NCBI GenBank assembly: GCA_036389675.1
Contig: DASVWI010000019.1
Span: 310,001 to 374,000, forward strand
Direction: 5' to 3'
Length of the DNA: 64,000 nucleotides
DNA from: DASQYE01 sp036389675
Lineage (GTDB): Bacteria; Acidobacteriota; Blastocatellia; Pyrinomonadales; Pyrinomonadaceae
Made by a program: the position numbers and the translations under genes
Part shown: piece after piece, positions 50,444 to 57,403 of the stretch
Layout of the letters: each line of letters opens with the position of its first letter
Position numbering within the stretch: position 1 is the stretch's first letter
Notes under the pieces: model-generated
Database searches by the model: none
Seen by the model: the letters and a program-made list of their open reading frames with translations, nothing else
Told to the model about the DNA's origin: nothing

Positions 50444-51298
50444 ATGTTGTTACTGCTGCCATATCACGAATACCTGGGAAGACTGGGCGATGCGCGCAAC
50501 CTCGCGGACATCGCGCTGGTCTTTCTGATCGTGTATACGGTGCTGAAGCTCGTGCGCGGCACGCGCGCCGCCCCGATGGCCGCCGGGATTACAGCCTTCG
50601 CGCTGCTCTACTGGCTGGCCGTCAATCAGGATTTGGCGACGCTCGAATTCGTCCTGCGCGGCGGGCTGCTCTATATCGGCGTCGCCATCATCGTGCTCTT
50701 TCAATCGGAGATCAGGCAGGCTCTCATCTCGTTCGGCAACCGTTTCCGCATGCCCTTTACGCGTCGTCACAAGGGGCAGTTCGGCGAGGGCGTTTACGAC
50801 GAGATAGTTTTAGCGGCGACCACGCTGGCCTCCACGAAGACGGGCGCGCTGATCGTGATCGAGCGCGGCGTCGGCCTCAAGAACGTGACGGACGGCGGCG
50901 TCAAGCTGGACGCGGAGCTGAGCTACGATCTGCTGGTGACGATCTTCAATCCGGCGACGCCGCTGCATGACGGCGCGGTCGTCGTGCGTCGCCATCGCGT
51001 GGCGGCTGCGGCCTGCTTTCTGCCGCTCACGCTTAACCCGCGCCTCTCCAAAGACCTCGGCACACGTCATCGCGCCGCCATCGGCATCACGGAGGACTCG
51101 GACGCTGTGGCGGTCGTCGTCTCAGAAGAGACGGGCTTAATCTCTTTCGTGCAGCGCGGGCAGATCAAGCGCGGTCTGGACGCGACAAAGCTTCGCGCCT
51201 CTATCTTCCAGTCGCTCGAAGTCTCAGGCAGACGACGCGAGCCGGAACAATCGCGGACGGAAGCGGAAGCCGAAACCGAACGCGCAATCTCGACATGA
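50444..51298 (+). CDS. cdaA: Diadenylate cyclase CdaA (DisA_N)
   Basis: A 284-residue membrane-bound enzyme that makes cyclic di-AMP from two ATP. Three N-terminal helices (about 20-90; ADIALVFLIVYTVLKLV; MAAGITAFALLYWLAV; LLYIGVAIIVLF) are followed by the DAC domain with catalytic motifs DGA (176-178 in LHDGAVVV) and RHR (208-210 in GTRHRAAIG). Gene order cdaA-cdaR-glmM is the classical module coupling c-di-AMP to cell-wall precursor supply. There is no Shine-Dalgarno sequence because a repeat arm occupies the upstream region. The last 30 residues are a charged tail. Confidence 0.94.
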   Translation: MLLLLPYHEYLGRLGDARNLADIALVFLIVYTVLKLVRGTRAAPMAAGITAFALLYWLAVNQDLATLEFVLRGGLLYIGVAIIVLFQSEIRQALISFGNRFRMPFTRRHKGQFGEGVYDEIVLAATTLASTKTGALIVIERGVGLKNVTDGGVKLDAELSYDLLVTIFNPATPLHDGAVVVRRHRVAAAACFLPLTLNPRLSKDLGTRHRAAIGITEDSDAVAVVVSEETGLISFVQRGQIKRGLDATKLRASIFQSLEVSGRRREPEQSRTEAEAETERAIST

Positions 51299-51302
51299 AA
51301 AC

Positions 51303-51386
51303 AGTGACGAGTGACAAGTTAAAGACAGCATCGCTCTCGTCACTGTTCGTGCTTTTGGTCTTGCTTGTCACTCGTCACCCGACACC
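51303..51386. repeat. Heptad palindrome (GTGACGA/TCGTCAC family)
   Basis: The left arm is GTGACGA, GTGACAA, GTT (51304-51320). The right part has TCTCGTC, ACTG (51335-51345) and, after a spacer, GCTTGTC, ACTCGTC, ACCCGAC (51363-51383), so the right arm seems duplicated. It fills the gap between cdaA and cdaR. Confidence 0.72.
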
Positions 51387-51395
51387 GCTTTAAGA

Positions 51396-52379
51396 ATGGC
51401 CTTTAGTGAGATAGAGGATGAGGATGAAGTCGTAGCGCGCCGAAGCTCTCAGTGGGTGCGCGAGGTCAAGGCGTGGCTGCGCGCCGTCTTTATCGAAGAC
51501 TGGAATCTGAAGCTGCTGGCGCTCGCCATCACGCTCGGCCTCTGGTATGCCGTCACGGGCCAGCGCACGCCCTCCACGATTCGCCTGCGTAATGTTCAGC
51601 TGCAATTTCGTCTGCCTGAAGAGATGGAGATCAGCAACGAGCCGCGCGATATGGTGGAAGTCGTCCTGACGGGCAACAAGCGCGAGCTTGATCGCATCCG
51701 GCGCAGCGACCTTGTCGCCTACGTTGACATCAGCCGTTACGCCCCGGGCGAGCGCGTCGTGCAGTTGACGCGCGAGAGTGTGACGATGGATTTGCCAGAG
51801 GGCGTGCGCGTCGAGGACATCGAGCCCAACGTCGTGCCCTTGAGGCTTGAGCCGCGCGTCGAAGGACAGTTAAGGGTCGAGCCTCGTCTGGAAGGCAAGC
51901 TGCCCGAGGGCTATGAGCTGTACGGCGTCGAGGTCAAGCCGGATAAGGTGCGCGTGCGCGGCGCGGCCAGCCACGTCAACGCTTTGCAGAAAGCTCCGAC
52001 CGAAGTGCTCTGGCTGAGCGGACGAAAAGAGAGCTTCACCGTTCAGCAGGCGGCCATAGAGATCGCTGATCAGAGGGTAAACGTGCTCGACACGGTCGTT
52101 AACGTGAGCCTTGAAATCGGCGAGCAGCGCATTGAAAAGAGCTTCGCGGGCGTCCCCGTGCGCGAAAGCTCCGGCGCGCAGGCGCGACCCGAAACCGCCA
52201 CCGTCACGCTCTACGGCCAGCGCTCCGTCATCGAGCAACTGCGGCCCGAAAATATGCAAATCCTTCTGGACGTGGGCGCTGACGGCGCTATCTCGCCGCG
52301 ACTGATACTGCCCGCAGGGATGGAAGGCCGCGTACAGTTGCGCTCCACCACACCGTCCGGCTTTTCCATCATCAGGTGA
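51396..52379 (+). CDS. cdaR: CdaA regulatory protein CdaR (YbbR-like)
   Basis: A 327-residue YbbR-domain protein. After an acidic cytoplasmic N-terminus, one membrane helix (LKLLALAITLGLWYAVTG, about residues 39-56) anchors the extracytoplasmic part. This has three YbbR-like beta repeats, with strands such as DMVEVVLTGNKRELDRI, YELYGVEVKPDKVRVRGAAS and ATVTLYGQRSVIEQLRPENM. YbbR/CdaR binds CdaA and tunes c-di-AMP synthesis. The gene lies between cdaA and glmM and is separated from cdaA by a heptad palindrome. Its start at 51396 lacks a clear Shine-Dalgarno site (AAGA only). Confidence 0.86.
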   Translation: MAFSEIEDEDEVVARRSSQWVREVKAWLRAVFIEDWNLKLLALAITLGLWYAVTGQRTPSTIRLRNVQLQFRLPEEMEISNEPRDMVEVVLTGNKRELDRIRRSDLVAYVDISRYAPGERVVQLTRESVTMDLPEGVRVEDIEPNVVPLRLEPRVEGQLRVEPRLEGKLPEGYELYGVEVKPDKVRVRGAASHVNALQKAPTEVLWLSGRKESFTVQQAAIEIADQRVNVLDTVVNVSLEIGEQRIEKSFAGVPVRESSGAQARPETATVTLYGQRSVIEQLRPENMQILLDVGADGAISPRLILPAGMEGRVQLRSTTPSGFSIIR

Positions 52380-52395
52380 AATCGTCAGCTAACTT

Positions 52396-53775
52396 ATGAA
52401 AAGACTTTTCGGCACAGACGGGATGCGCGGCGAGGCCGGGCAGTTCCCGCTTGATACAGCAACCGTACGCACGGTCGGCGCATCGCTGGCGCGTCATCTC
52501 TCCGACAAGGCTGAAGAGGGAAGCGCACCGCTCATTATCGTCGGGCGCGACACGCGCGAGTCCGGCCTGTGGATCGAACGGGCTTTCATGGCGGGCGCGC
52601 GCAACGCCGGAGCCGTGTGTCAATCCGCCGGCGTCATCACCACGCCGGGTGTAGCCTTTCTCACGCACACGCTCCCGGCGGAGGCGGGCGTCGTCATCAG
52701 CGCCTCGCATAATCCATATCAGGATAACGGCATTAAGATTTTCTCGCCCTCCGGGCGCAAGCTCGACGACGCGACCGAACGCCTCATCGAAGCCGACATC
52801 GAAGCGGCCAGGGGAACGATGAGGAGCGACGCGCCTGCCACTGAAGATGCGAGTGAAGAGGTCTATGATGAAGAGAGCGCACGGCTCAGGCAGCGTTATC
52901 TGGACTATCTGGCGCAAGAGGCCGGGGCGGGACTCTCGCTTGAGAAACTGAGCATCGTGGTCGATTGCGCCAACGGCGCGGCCTCGCGTCTCGCGCCTGA
53001 TCTTTTCGAGCGCCTGGGCGCGCGCGTTCGTCAAATCAATTGTGAGCCCGACGGACGTAATATCAATCGCGACTGCGGCTCTCTGCACATCGAAGGCCTG
53101 CGTCAGGCCGTATCGGAAGGGGGCGCTGACCTTGGCGTCGCTTTCGACGGCGATGCCGACCGCGCGCTTTTCGTTGACGCGCAGGGACAGTTCGTTGACG
53201 GAGACGCGACGCTCTGGATCATGGCCCAGTACCTCGCCTCGCGCGGAGAATTGAAGGACGGCATCGTCGTTGCCACCGTGATGAGCAACATCGGTCTGGA
53301 AATCGCGCTCGGCTCGCGCGGCTGGCAGCTTCGGCGCACGGATGTCGGCGACAAGTACGTGCTCGAAGAACTCCTTCGCACGGGGGCCAGCGTCGGCGGC
53401 GAACAATCGGGCCACATCATCTTTCCGCGCCAGAGCCTCGTGGGCGACGGCATCACGACCGCGCTCGGCCTCCTGCGCGCCATGCACGTCACCGGACTCC
53501 CGCTCGACCCTCTGGCGACGGGATTCAAGCGCTACCCGCAGGTGCTGGTCAACGTGCGCGTGCGCGAAAAACGTCCCTTTGAAGAGGTCGCAGAGATCGC
53601 GCGGGCCGCCGCCGAAATACGCGAGCGTCTCGGCGAGCGCGGGCGTTTGCTGCTCCGTTATTCCGGCACAGAGCCCCTCGCGCGCGTCATGATCGAAGGC
53701 GAACAGCAGGAGACGGTTGAGCAGTACGCCAATCACCTGTCCTCCGTCATTGAGGAGTCGCTCGGCGCACTCTGA
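52396..53775 (+). CDS. glmM: Phosphoglucosamine mutase
   Basis: A 459-residue enzyme that converts glucosamine-6-phosphate to glucosamine-1-phosphate, the step before UDP-GlcNAc for peptidoglycan and lipopolysaccharide. Conserved motifs: RLFGTDGMRGEAG at the N-terminus, the phospho-serine loop VVISASHNPYQDNG with S104, the metal loop FDGDADRAL near 246, the sugar-binding GGEQSGHIIF near 332, and the phosphate-binding LLRYSGTEPLARVMIEG near 415. It starts 16 bases after cdaR. The tail (EEVYDEES-rich insert near 150) is a little longer than in E. coli. Confidence 0.96.
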   Translation: MKRLFGTDGMRGEAGQFPLDTATVRTVGASLARHLSDKAEEGSAPLIIVGRDTRESGLWIERAFMAGARNAGAVCQSAGVITTPGVAFLTHTLPAEAGVVISASHNPYQDNGIKIFSPSGRKLDDATERLIEADIEAARGTMRSDAPATEDASEEVYDEESARLRQRYLDYLAQEAGAGLSLEKLSIVVDCANGAASRLAPDLFERLGARVRQINCEPDGRNINRDCGSLHIEGLRQAVSEGGADLGVAFDGDADRALFVDAQGQFVDGDATLWIMAQYLASRGELKDGIVVATVMSNIGLEIALGSRGWQLRRTDVGDKYVLEELLRTGASVGGEQSGHIIFPRQSLVGDGITTALGLLRAMHVTGLPLDPLATGFKRYPQVLVNVRVREKRPFEEVAEIARAAAEIRERLGERGRLLLRYSGTEPLARVMIEGEQQETVEQYANHLSSVIEESLGAL

Positions 53776-53806
53776 AGTAGGGCCGGGTGGGAAATTTTTG
53801 CGCGGT

Positions 53807-53841
53807 CGGCGGTGTAAGACTTACACGGCGAGCCGTTTTTT
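53807..53841 (+). terminator. Predicted terminator after glmM
   Basis: GTGTAAG (53812-53818) pairs with CTTACAC (53820-53826), extended by CGGC/GCCG, and is followed by TTTTTT to 53841. It would end the cdaA-cdaR-glmM transcript. The one-base loop would need to open by one or two pairs. Confidence 0.65.
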
Positions 53842-53926
53842 ACAGGGTGGCTCTTAGCCCTCTGACAGGGCGTCCGGGCCAAAAGTCCTGTAATATAGGG
53901 GGGCTGTCGGACGAATTCTTCACTGC

Positions 53927-53957
53927 TTGACATGGCATAGTCCTTGCGATGTATATT
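53927..53957 (+). promoter_or_regulatory. Predicted promoter of the small RNA
   Basis: A perfect TTGACA at 53927-53932 and TATATT at 53952-53957, 19 bases apart (18 if the -10 is read as GTATAT). Transcription would begin near 53963-53966. Confidence 0.6.
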
Positions 53958-53963
53958 GTGGGG

Positions 53964-54080
53964 CAAGAGAGACGGTTGGTGAATCCTCCGTCTCAAGTGG
54001 TTGCTGGGGTGAGGACAGTAACCACGAATATGAATGGGCGCGACACACTCCCACGTTGTCGCGCCCATTCGCTTTTTTTT
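53964..54080 (+). ncRNA. Predicted small RNA with three hairpins and intrinsic terminator
   Basis: Between its own promoter and a strong terminator lies a transcript of about 117 bases. Hairpin 1: GAGACGG (53969-53975) with CCGTCTC (53988-53994). Hairpin 2: GTGGTTGCTG (53997-54006) with CAGTAACCAC (54016-54025), one G-U pair. Hairpin 3: a perfect 14-bp stem (54032-54045 with 54057-54070) followed by GC and eight T, the terminator. No open reading frame with ribosome site lies within. It is not recognisably tmRNA, RNase P RNA, SRP RNA or 6S RNA. It could be a trans-acting small RNA, or an attenuated leader for the M3-like peptidase gene. Confidence 0.6.
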
Positions 54081-54204
54081 ACAGCCGACGCCCGAGGCAA
54101 CCCTTCCGCCGGCCCATCTTCGTGTTAGAATCCCTACAAGTCTTCTCCGCCATAACTGTTTTTTTGATCGTAATTCTTTAGGTTCGGTTTTCCCTCGCTT
54201 GACG

Positions 54205-55728
54205 ATGAATACCAATCTGTATCGCAGCGAGTTTGCCGACTATAGCTCGGCGCTTGAGCTCGCGCATTACCAGCATCGTGCCGGTCTGGAGCCGGGGCTG
54301 CGTACCGAGCCTGTCTACGAGCGCTACAGCGACCTCTTCACACGCGAGGCGATTGACGACCTGCAAAGAGCCTTAGACGAGACGCCCGCGCATCAGGAGA
54401 CGGAGCGCGCGGGCCTGCGCGCACTCACGGGCGCGGCACGCATAGCCTATCTGGAAACGCGCGCCAGAGACGTGACGGACGAGCGCGCTCGCTGTGAATC
54501 GCTGGCGAGAGTCCGTTGGGAGGGCGAGGAGATTCCGGCTCATAGCGTGCCGAAAATAGTCGGCAACGAGCCCTCCGCCTCGCGCCGCCGCGAGCTTATG
54601 GCTCGCTGGATAGACGCCATCGAAACCTGCAACGACCTGCGCGCGACGCGCATGGAGTCGTTTCAGGAATCGGCGCGCACCCTCGGCTTCGATTCCTATC
54701 GTGCCCTCTTCACGGATATCACCGGCACGGATTACGAGCAGTTGGCCGCGACCGCCGGGAAATTTCTTGAGCGCACGGCGGATGCTTACATGGCTGCGCT
54801 CGGGCGTGCCGCGGCGCGTGATCTGGCGGATGTCGAGCGCGACCAGTTACAGCACGCCGATTTTCTCTTCTTCCAGCGCATGCCCAGACTTGACCGTTTC
54901 TTTCCCGCGCGCGAGCTGCTGCCAACTTATTCAGCCGCGATGAAAAGTCTCGGCATAGGCATCGAGCGGCAGCCGAACATACATATCGACGACGAGCAGC
55001 GCCCTTTGAAGAATGCGCGCGCCGCCTGCTTTCGTATTCGCGTGCCGGATGACGTACGACTGCTGCTCGCGCCCATCGGCGGCGTCTACGATTACACGAC
55101 GCTCTTTCACGAGGCGGGCCACGCGCAGCACTTCGGCTGGACTTCGCGCGAGTTGTCGGCGCGTTACCCGGAGTTCATCTATTCGCCCGACAATTCGACG
55201 ACGGAAGGCCACGCTTTCCTGCTCAATCATCTCTTTCACGACCCCGCGTGGGTGGCCGAGCACAGAAGCGGGACGAGCCCCGCGCAGGCGCGCGACATCA
55301 CGCGCGACCTCGCGCTGCTTGCGACACACACCGCCCGCCGCTCATGCGCCAAGCTGAATTACGAGATCGCGCTCTACGATAGCCCGCAGGTGCAGTCCGA
55401 GCAGTTGGCCCAGACCTACGCGGCGCTGCAAATGGAAGCGACGGGCTTTCGCCGCGCCCCAGCGCTCTATTTGTGGGATGTGGACGACGGGTTCTACTCG
55501 GCTGCTTACCTGCGCGCGTGGGCCTTTGAGGCCGGGATGCGCGAACACCTGCGCACACGCTGGGGGCATCGCTGGTGGGCCTCGCGCAAGGCCGGCGATG
55601 AGTTGATCGATCTCTGGAACACAGCCTCACGCTATACGGTCGAAGAACTGGCGCGCCTCGTGGGCTTTGGCGAGATCAGCTTTGACTTTCTCGCCGACAC
55701 GCTCACGGAGGCGATGCGCGAGGAGTGA
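54205..55728 (+). CDS. M3-family-like zinc metallopeptidase (oligopeptidase)
   Basis: A 507-residue cytoplasmic, mostly helical metallopeptidase. The gluzincin motif HEAGH (H302, E303, H306 in LFHEAGHAQHFGW) is followed by the third-ligand region with NSTTEGHAFLLNHLF near 332. The N-terminal half is an all-helical clamp (RALDETPAHQETERAGLRAL; WIDAIETCNDLRATRMES) as in M3 thimet/oligoendopeptidase F-type enzymes, though shorter than PepF (about 600). It should cut short peptides. The ATG at 54205 is the best start; upstream open frame overlaps the small RNA. aroB follows 13 bases later. Confidence 0.82.
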   Translation: MNTNLYRSEFADYSSALELAHYQHRAGLEPGLRTEPVYERYSDLFTREAIDDLQRALDETPAHQETERAGLRALTGAARIAYLETRARDVTDERARCESLARVRWEGEEIPAHSVPKIVGNEPSASRRRELMARWIDAIETCNDLRATRMESFQESARTLGFDSYRALFTDITGTDYEQLAATAGKFLERTADAYMAALGRAAARDLADVERDQLQHADFLFFQRMPRLDRFFPARELLPTYSAAMKSLGIGIERQPNIHIDDEQRPLKNARAACFRIRVPDDVRLLLAPIGGVYDYTTLFHEAGHAQHFGWTSRELSARYPEFIYSPDNSTTEGHAFLLNHLFHDPAWVAEHRSGTSPAQARDITRDLALLATHTARRSCAKLNYEIALYDSPQVQSEQLAQTYAALQMEATGFRRAPALYLWDVDDGFYSAAYLRAWAFEAGMREHLRTRWGHRWWASRKAGDELIDLWNTASRYTVEELARLVGFGEISFDFLADTLTEAMREE

Positions 55729-55741
55729 GGTAAAAGAGAGA

Positions 55742-56887
55742 GTGCAAAGCGTGCGCGTGCGCCTCCAGCGGGCGCAGGCTACCCAGTACGAGATTATCAT
55801 CGGGGAAGGAACGCTCGCCGCTCTGGGCGAGCGAGCGCGTCGCACTCTGCCTGAGGCGGCGCGCTCTGTTGCCGTCATCTCTAACGAAAAGGTCTTCGGT
55901 CTCTACGGGCAGGAAGCCGTGCGCTCGCTGCGCGCCGCCGGGCTCACGCCGAAGCTCTGGTTGATGCCTGAGGGCGAGCGCCATAAGAATCTACGCACGT
56001 TGGGCCATGCGCTTGAGTTTCTCTCCGGGGCGGGCTTGGAGAGAAGCGACGGGGTTGTGGCTTTGGGCGGCGGCGTGGTGGGCGATCTTGCCGGCATGGC
56101 TTCGGCACTGTACCTTCGAGGTCTAGCGTTTCTGCAAGTCCCCACAACCCTGCTCGCGCAGATAGACGCTTCGGTCGGCGGCAAAACGGCTGTCAATCTG
56201 GAGGCGGGAAAAAATCTGGCCGGTACATTCCAACAGCCCGCGGCTGTTCTCGTAGACACGCGCACGCTCTTAACTCTGCCCCGTAGAGAGCTGACCGCCG
56301 GGTGGTGCGAAGCCGTCAAACAGGGCGCAGCCGGAAGCCGCCCGCTCTTTGATAAGACATACGGCTATCTGCTCGATGAGAGGGAAGCTGTCTCGCACCC
56401 TGCCGCTCGCCTCGAACGCCTCATCGCCGCGCAGTGCGGCTTCAAAGCGCGCATAGTGATGAACGACGAGCGCGAAGAGATTGCGCGCACGGATCATCTC
56501 TCGCGCCGCATACTGAACTTCGGCCACACGACCGCGCACGCGCTCGAAGCCGTCACGCGTTACCGTCGTTTCCGTCATGGCGAGGCCGTCGGCTACGGGA
56601 TGCTCGTCGCCGGGGAGGTTTCCGTCGGGTTAGGCTTACTGGAGCGTTCGGAGTTAGAATTGCTGCGCGACGCCGTGCGCTTGTGCGGGCGGCTGCCGCG
56701 CGCCGACGACCTTGACAGGGAATCGATCAGACGCGCGCTGGCCCATGATAAGAAGAGCACGGGCGGTCACGTGAAGTGGGTTCTGCTTGAGCGTCTGGGT
56801 CGCGCGCGCATCGTTGACGATAGAGAGATTGCGCCGCGACTCCTGCGCGCCTCACTCCGCGCAGCTTTCAGCCTCAGAGTGTCTTGA
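55742..56887 (+). CDS. aroB: 3-dehydroquinate synthase
   Basis: A 381-residue enzyme of the shikimate pathway that cyclises DAHP to 3-dehydroquinate with NAD and a divalent metal. Motifs: LWLMPEGERHKN near 79, GGGVVGDLAGMASALYLRG near 110, VPTTLLAQIDASVGGKTAVN near 132, the metal ligands ERLIAAQ.. and RILNFGHTTAHALEA near 256, and FRHGEAVGYGML near 276. The frame is open upstream to 55667 inside the previous gene, but GTG at 55742 follows its stop by 13 bases and starts the family domain. A C-terminal extension of about 20 basic and hydrophobic residues is present. Confidence 0.93.
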   Translation: MQSVRVRLQRAQATQYEIIIGEGTLAALGERARRTLPEAARSVAVISNEKVFGLYGQEAVRSLRAAGLTPKLWLMPEGERHKNLRTLGHALEFLSGAGLERSDGVVALGGGVVGDLAGMASALYLRGLAFLQVPTTLLAQIDASVGGKTAVNLEAGKNLAGTFQQPAAVLVDTRTLLTLPRRELTAGWCEAVKQGAAGSRPLFDKTYGYLLDEREAVSHPAARLERLIAAQCGFKARIVMNDEREEIARTDHLSRRILNFGHTTAHALEAVTRYRRFRHGEAVGYGMLVAGEVSVGLGLLERSELELLRDAVRLCGRLPRADDLDRESIRRALAHDKKSTGGHVKWVLLERLGRARIVDDREIAPRLLRASLRAAFSLRVS

Positions 56888-56913
56888 CATTGAGAACAGG
56901 GAGACGATCAAGT

Positions 56914-57306
56914 ATGCACGTATCTCGCGCAGCACGGACGAGAATTGGCGAGCGCGGTGGGACGCGTCTCAAATTTCTGATCGTCATCATCGTGCTCGCC
57001 GTGGTGGCCTATTGCGGGTATCAGTATATCCCCATCGCATATCAAGCCTACCTGTTCAAAGATTACATGCAGCAGACGGTCGACAAGGCGGTGGGGACGG
57101 GCCAGAACGTGGCGTGGGTCGAGACTCAACTGAGAGAGGGCAGCAAGCCCTACGGGTTGACGAACCCGGAAGTCAAAGCGTCGATGCGCGATGGTCGCAT
57201 GGAGGCCAGAGTAAGATTCACACGCCCCGTAGCGATGCCCTTCTATACCTACCAGTACAACTTCGACCACACGGTCAGAAGCACCGAGTTCTTCCTGACA
57301 AAATAA
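56914..57306 (+). CDS. Small single-helix membrane protein (DUF4845-like)
   Basis: A 130-residue protein: basic N-terminus (HVSRAARTRIGERGGTRLK), one membrane helix (FLIVIIVLAVVAYCGYQYI, about residues 21-39), then an extracytoplasmic domain of about 85 residues with LFKDYMQQTVDKAV, TQLREGSKPYGL and a beta-rich end (EARVRFTRPVAMPFYTYQY). The layout resembles DUF4845, a short anchored domain of unknown function; I am not certain. The ATG at 56914 has GGGAGA about 10 bases upstream; a TTG at 56884 overlaps the aroB stop. It may be the last gene of the aroB transcript and is followed by the BIME-like inverted repeat. Confidence 0.65.
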   Translation: MHVSRAARTRIGERGGTRLKFLIVIIVLAVVAYCGYQYIPIAYQAYLFKDYMQQTVDKAVGTGQNVAWVETQLREGSKPYGLTNPEVKASMRDGRMEARVRFTRPVAMPFYTYQYNFDHTVRSTEFFLTK

Positions 57307-57314
57307 TATAAAGA

Positions 57315-57394
57315 CAGGTCAGTACCGCCTGCGGTAGCGGGCGGGTCTCAAGTGACGCTTGCACCCGCCCGCTACCGCAGGCGGTACTGACCTG
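57315..57394. repeat. BIME/REP-like perfect inverted repeat (32-bp arms)
   Basis: The arms 57315-57346 and 57363-57394 are exact reverse complements, with a 16-base loop. Each arm also contains its own small palindrome, TACCGC-CT-GCGGTA, as REP sequences do. It lies between two convergent genes, 8 bases after one stop and 9 bases before the other. It is GC-rich and has no T-tract. The arrangement of two inverted REP-like units is that of a BIME. Confidence 0.8.
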
Positions 57395-57403
57395 ATGATG
57401 TAC

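Larger units (their letters stand above)
53776..54204. other. Intergenic region with terminator and small-RNA cassette
   Basis: This 429-base gap after glmM contains a terminator-like hairpin at 53807-53841, then a separate promoter, structured RNA and terminator (53927-54080). The remaining 120 bases lead to the M3-like peptidase ATG at 54205. The frame of the peptidase is open back to 54034, but that part overlaps the RNA terminator and encodes no family sequence. Confidence 0.6.

Noticed and set aside
52372..53736. 454-codon open frame antisense to glmM
   Set aside because: Long antisense frames are common here because codons rich in third-position G/C rarely give stops on the opposite strand; glmM has full family support and the antisense product has none.
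53964..54080. 6S RNA or tmRNA
   Set aside because: 6S RNA has one long bulged helix of about 180 bases, and tmRNA has a tRNA-like end; this RNA shows three separate hairpins and neither feature.
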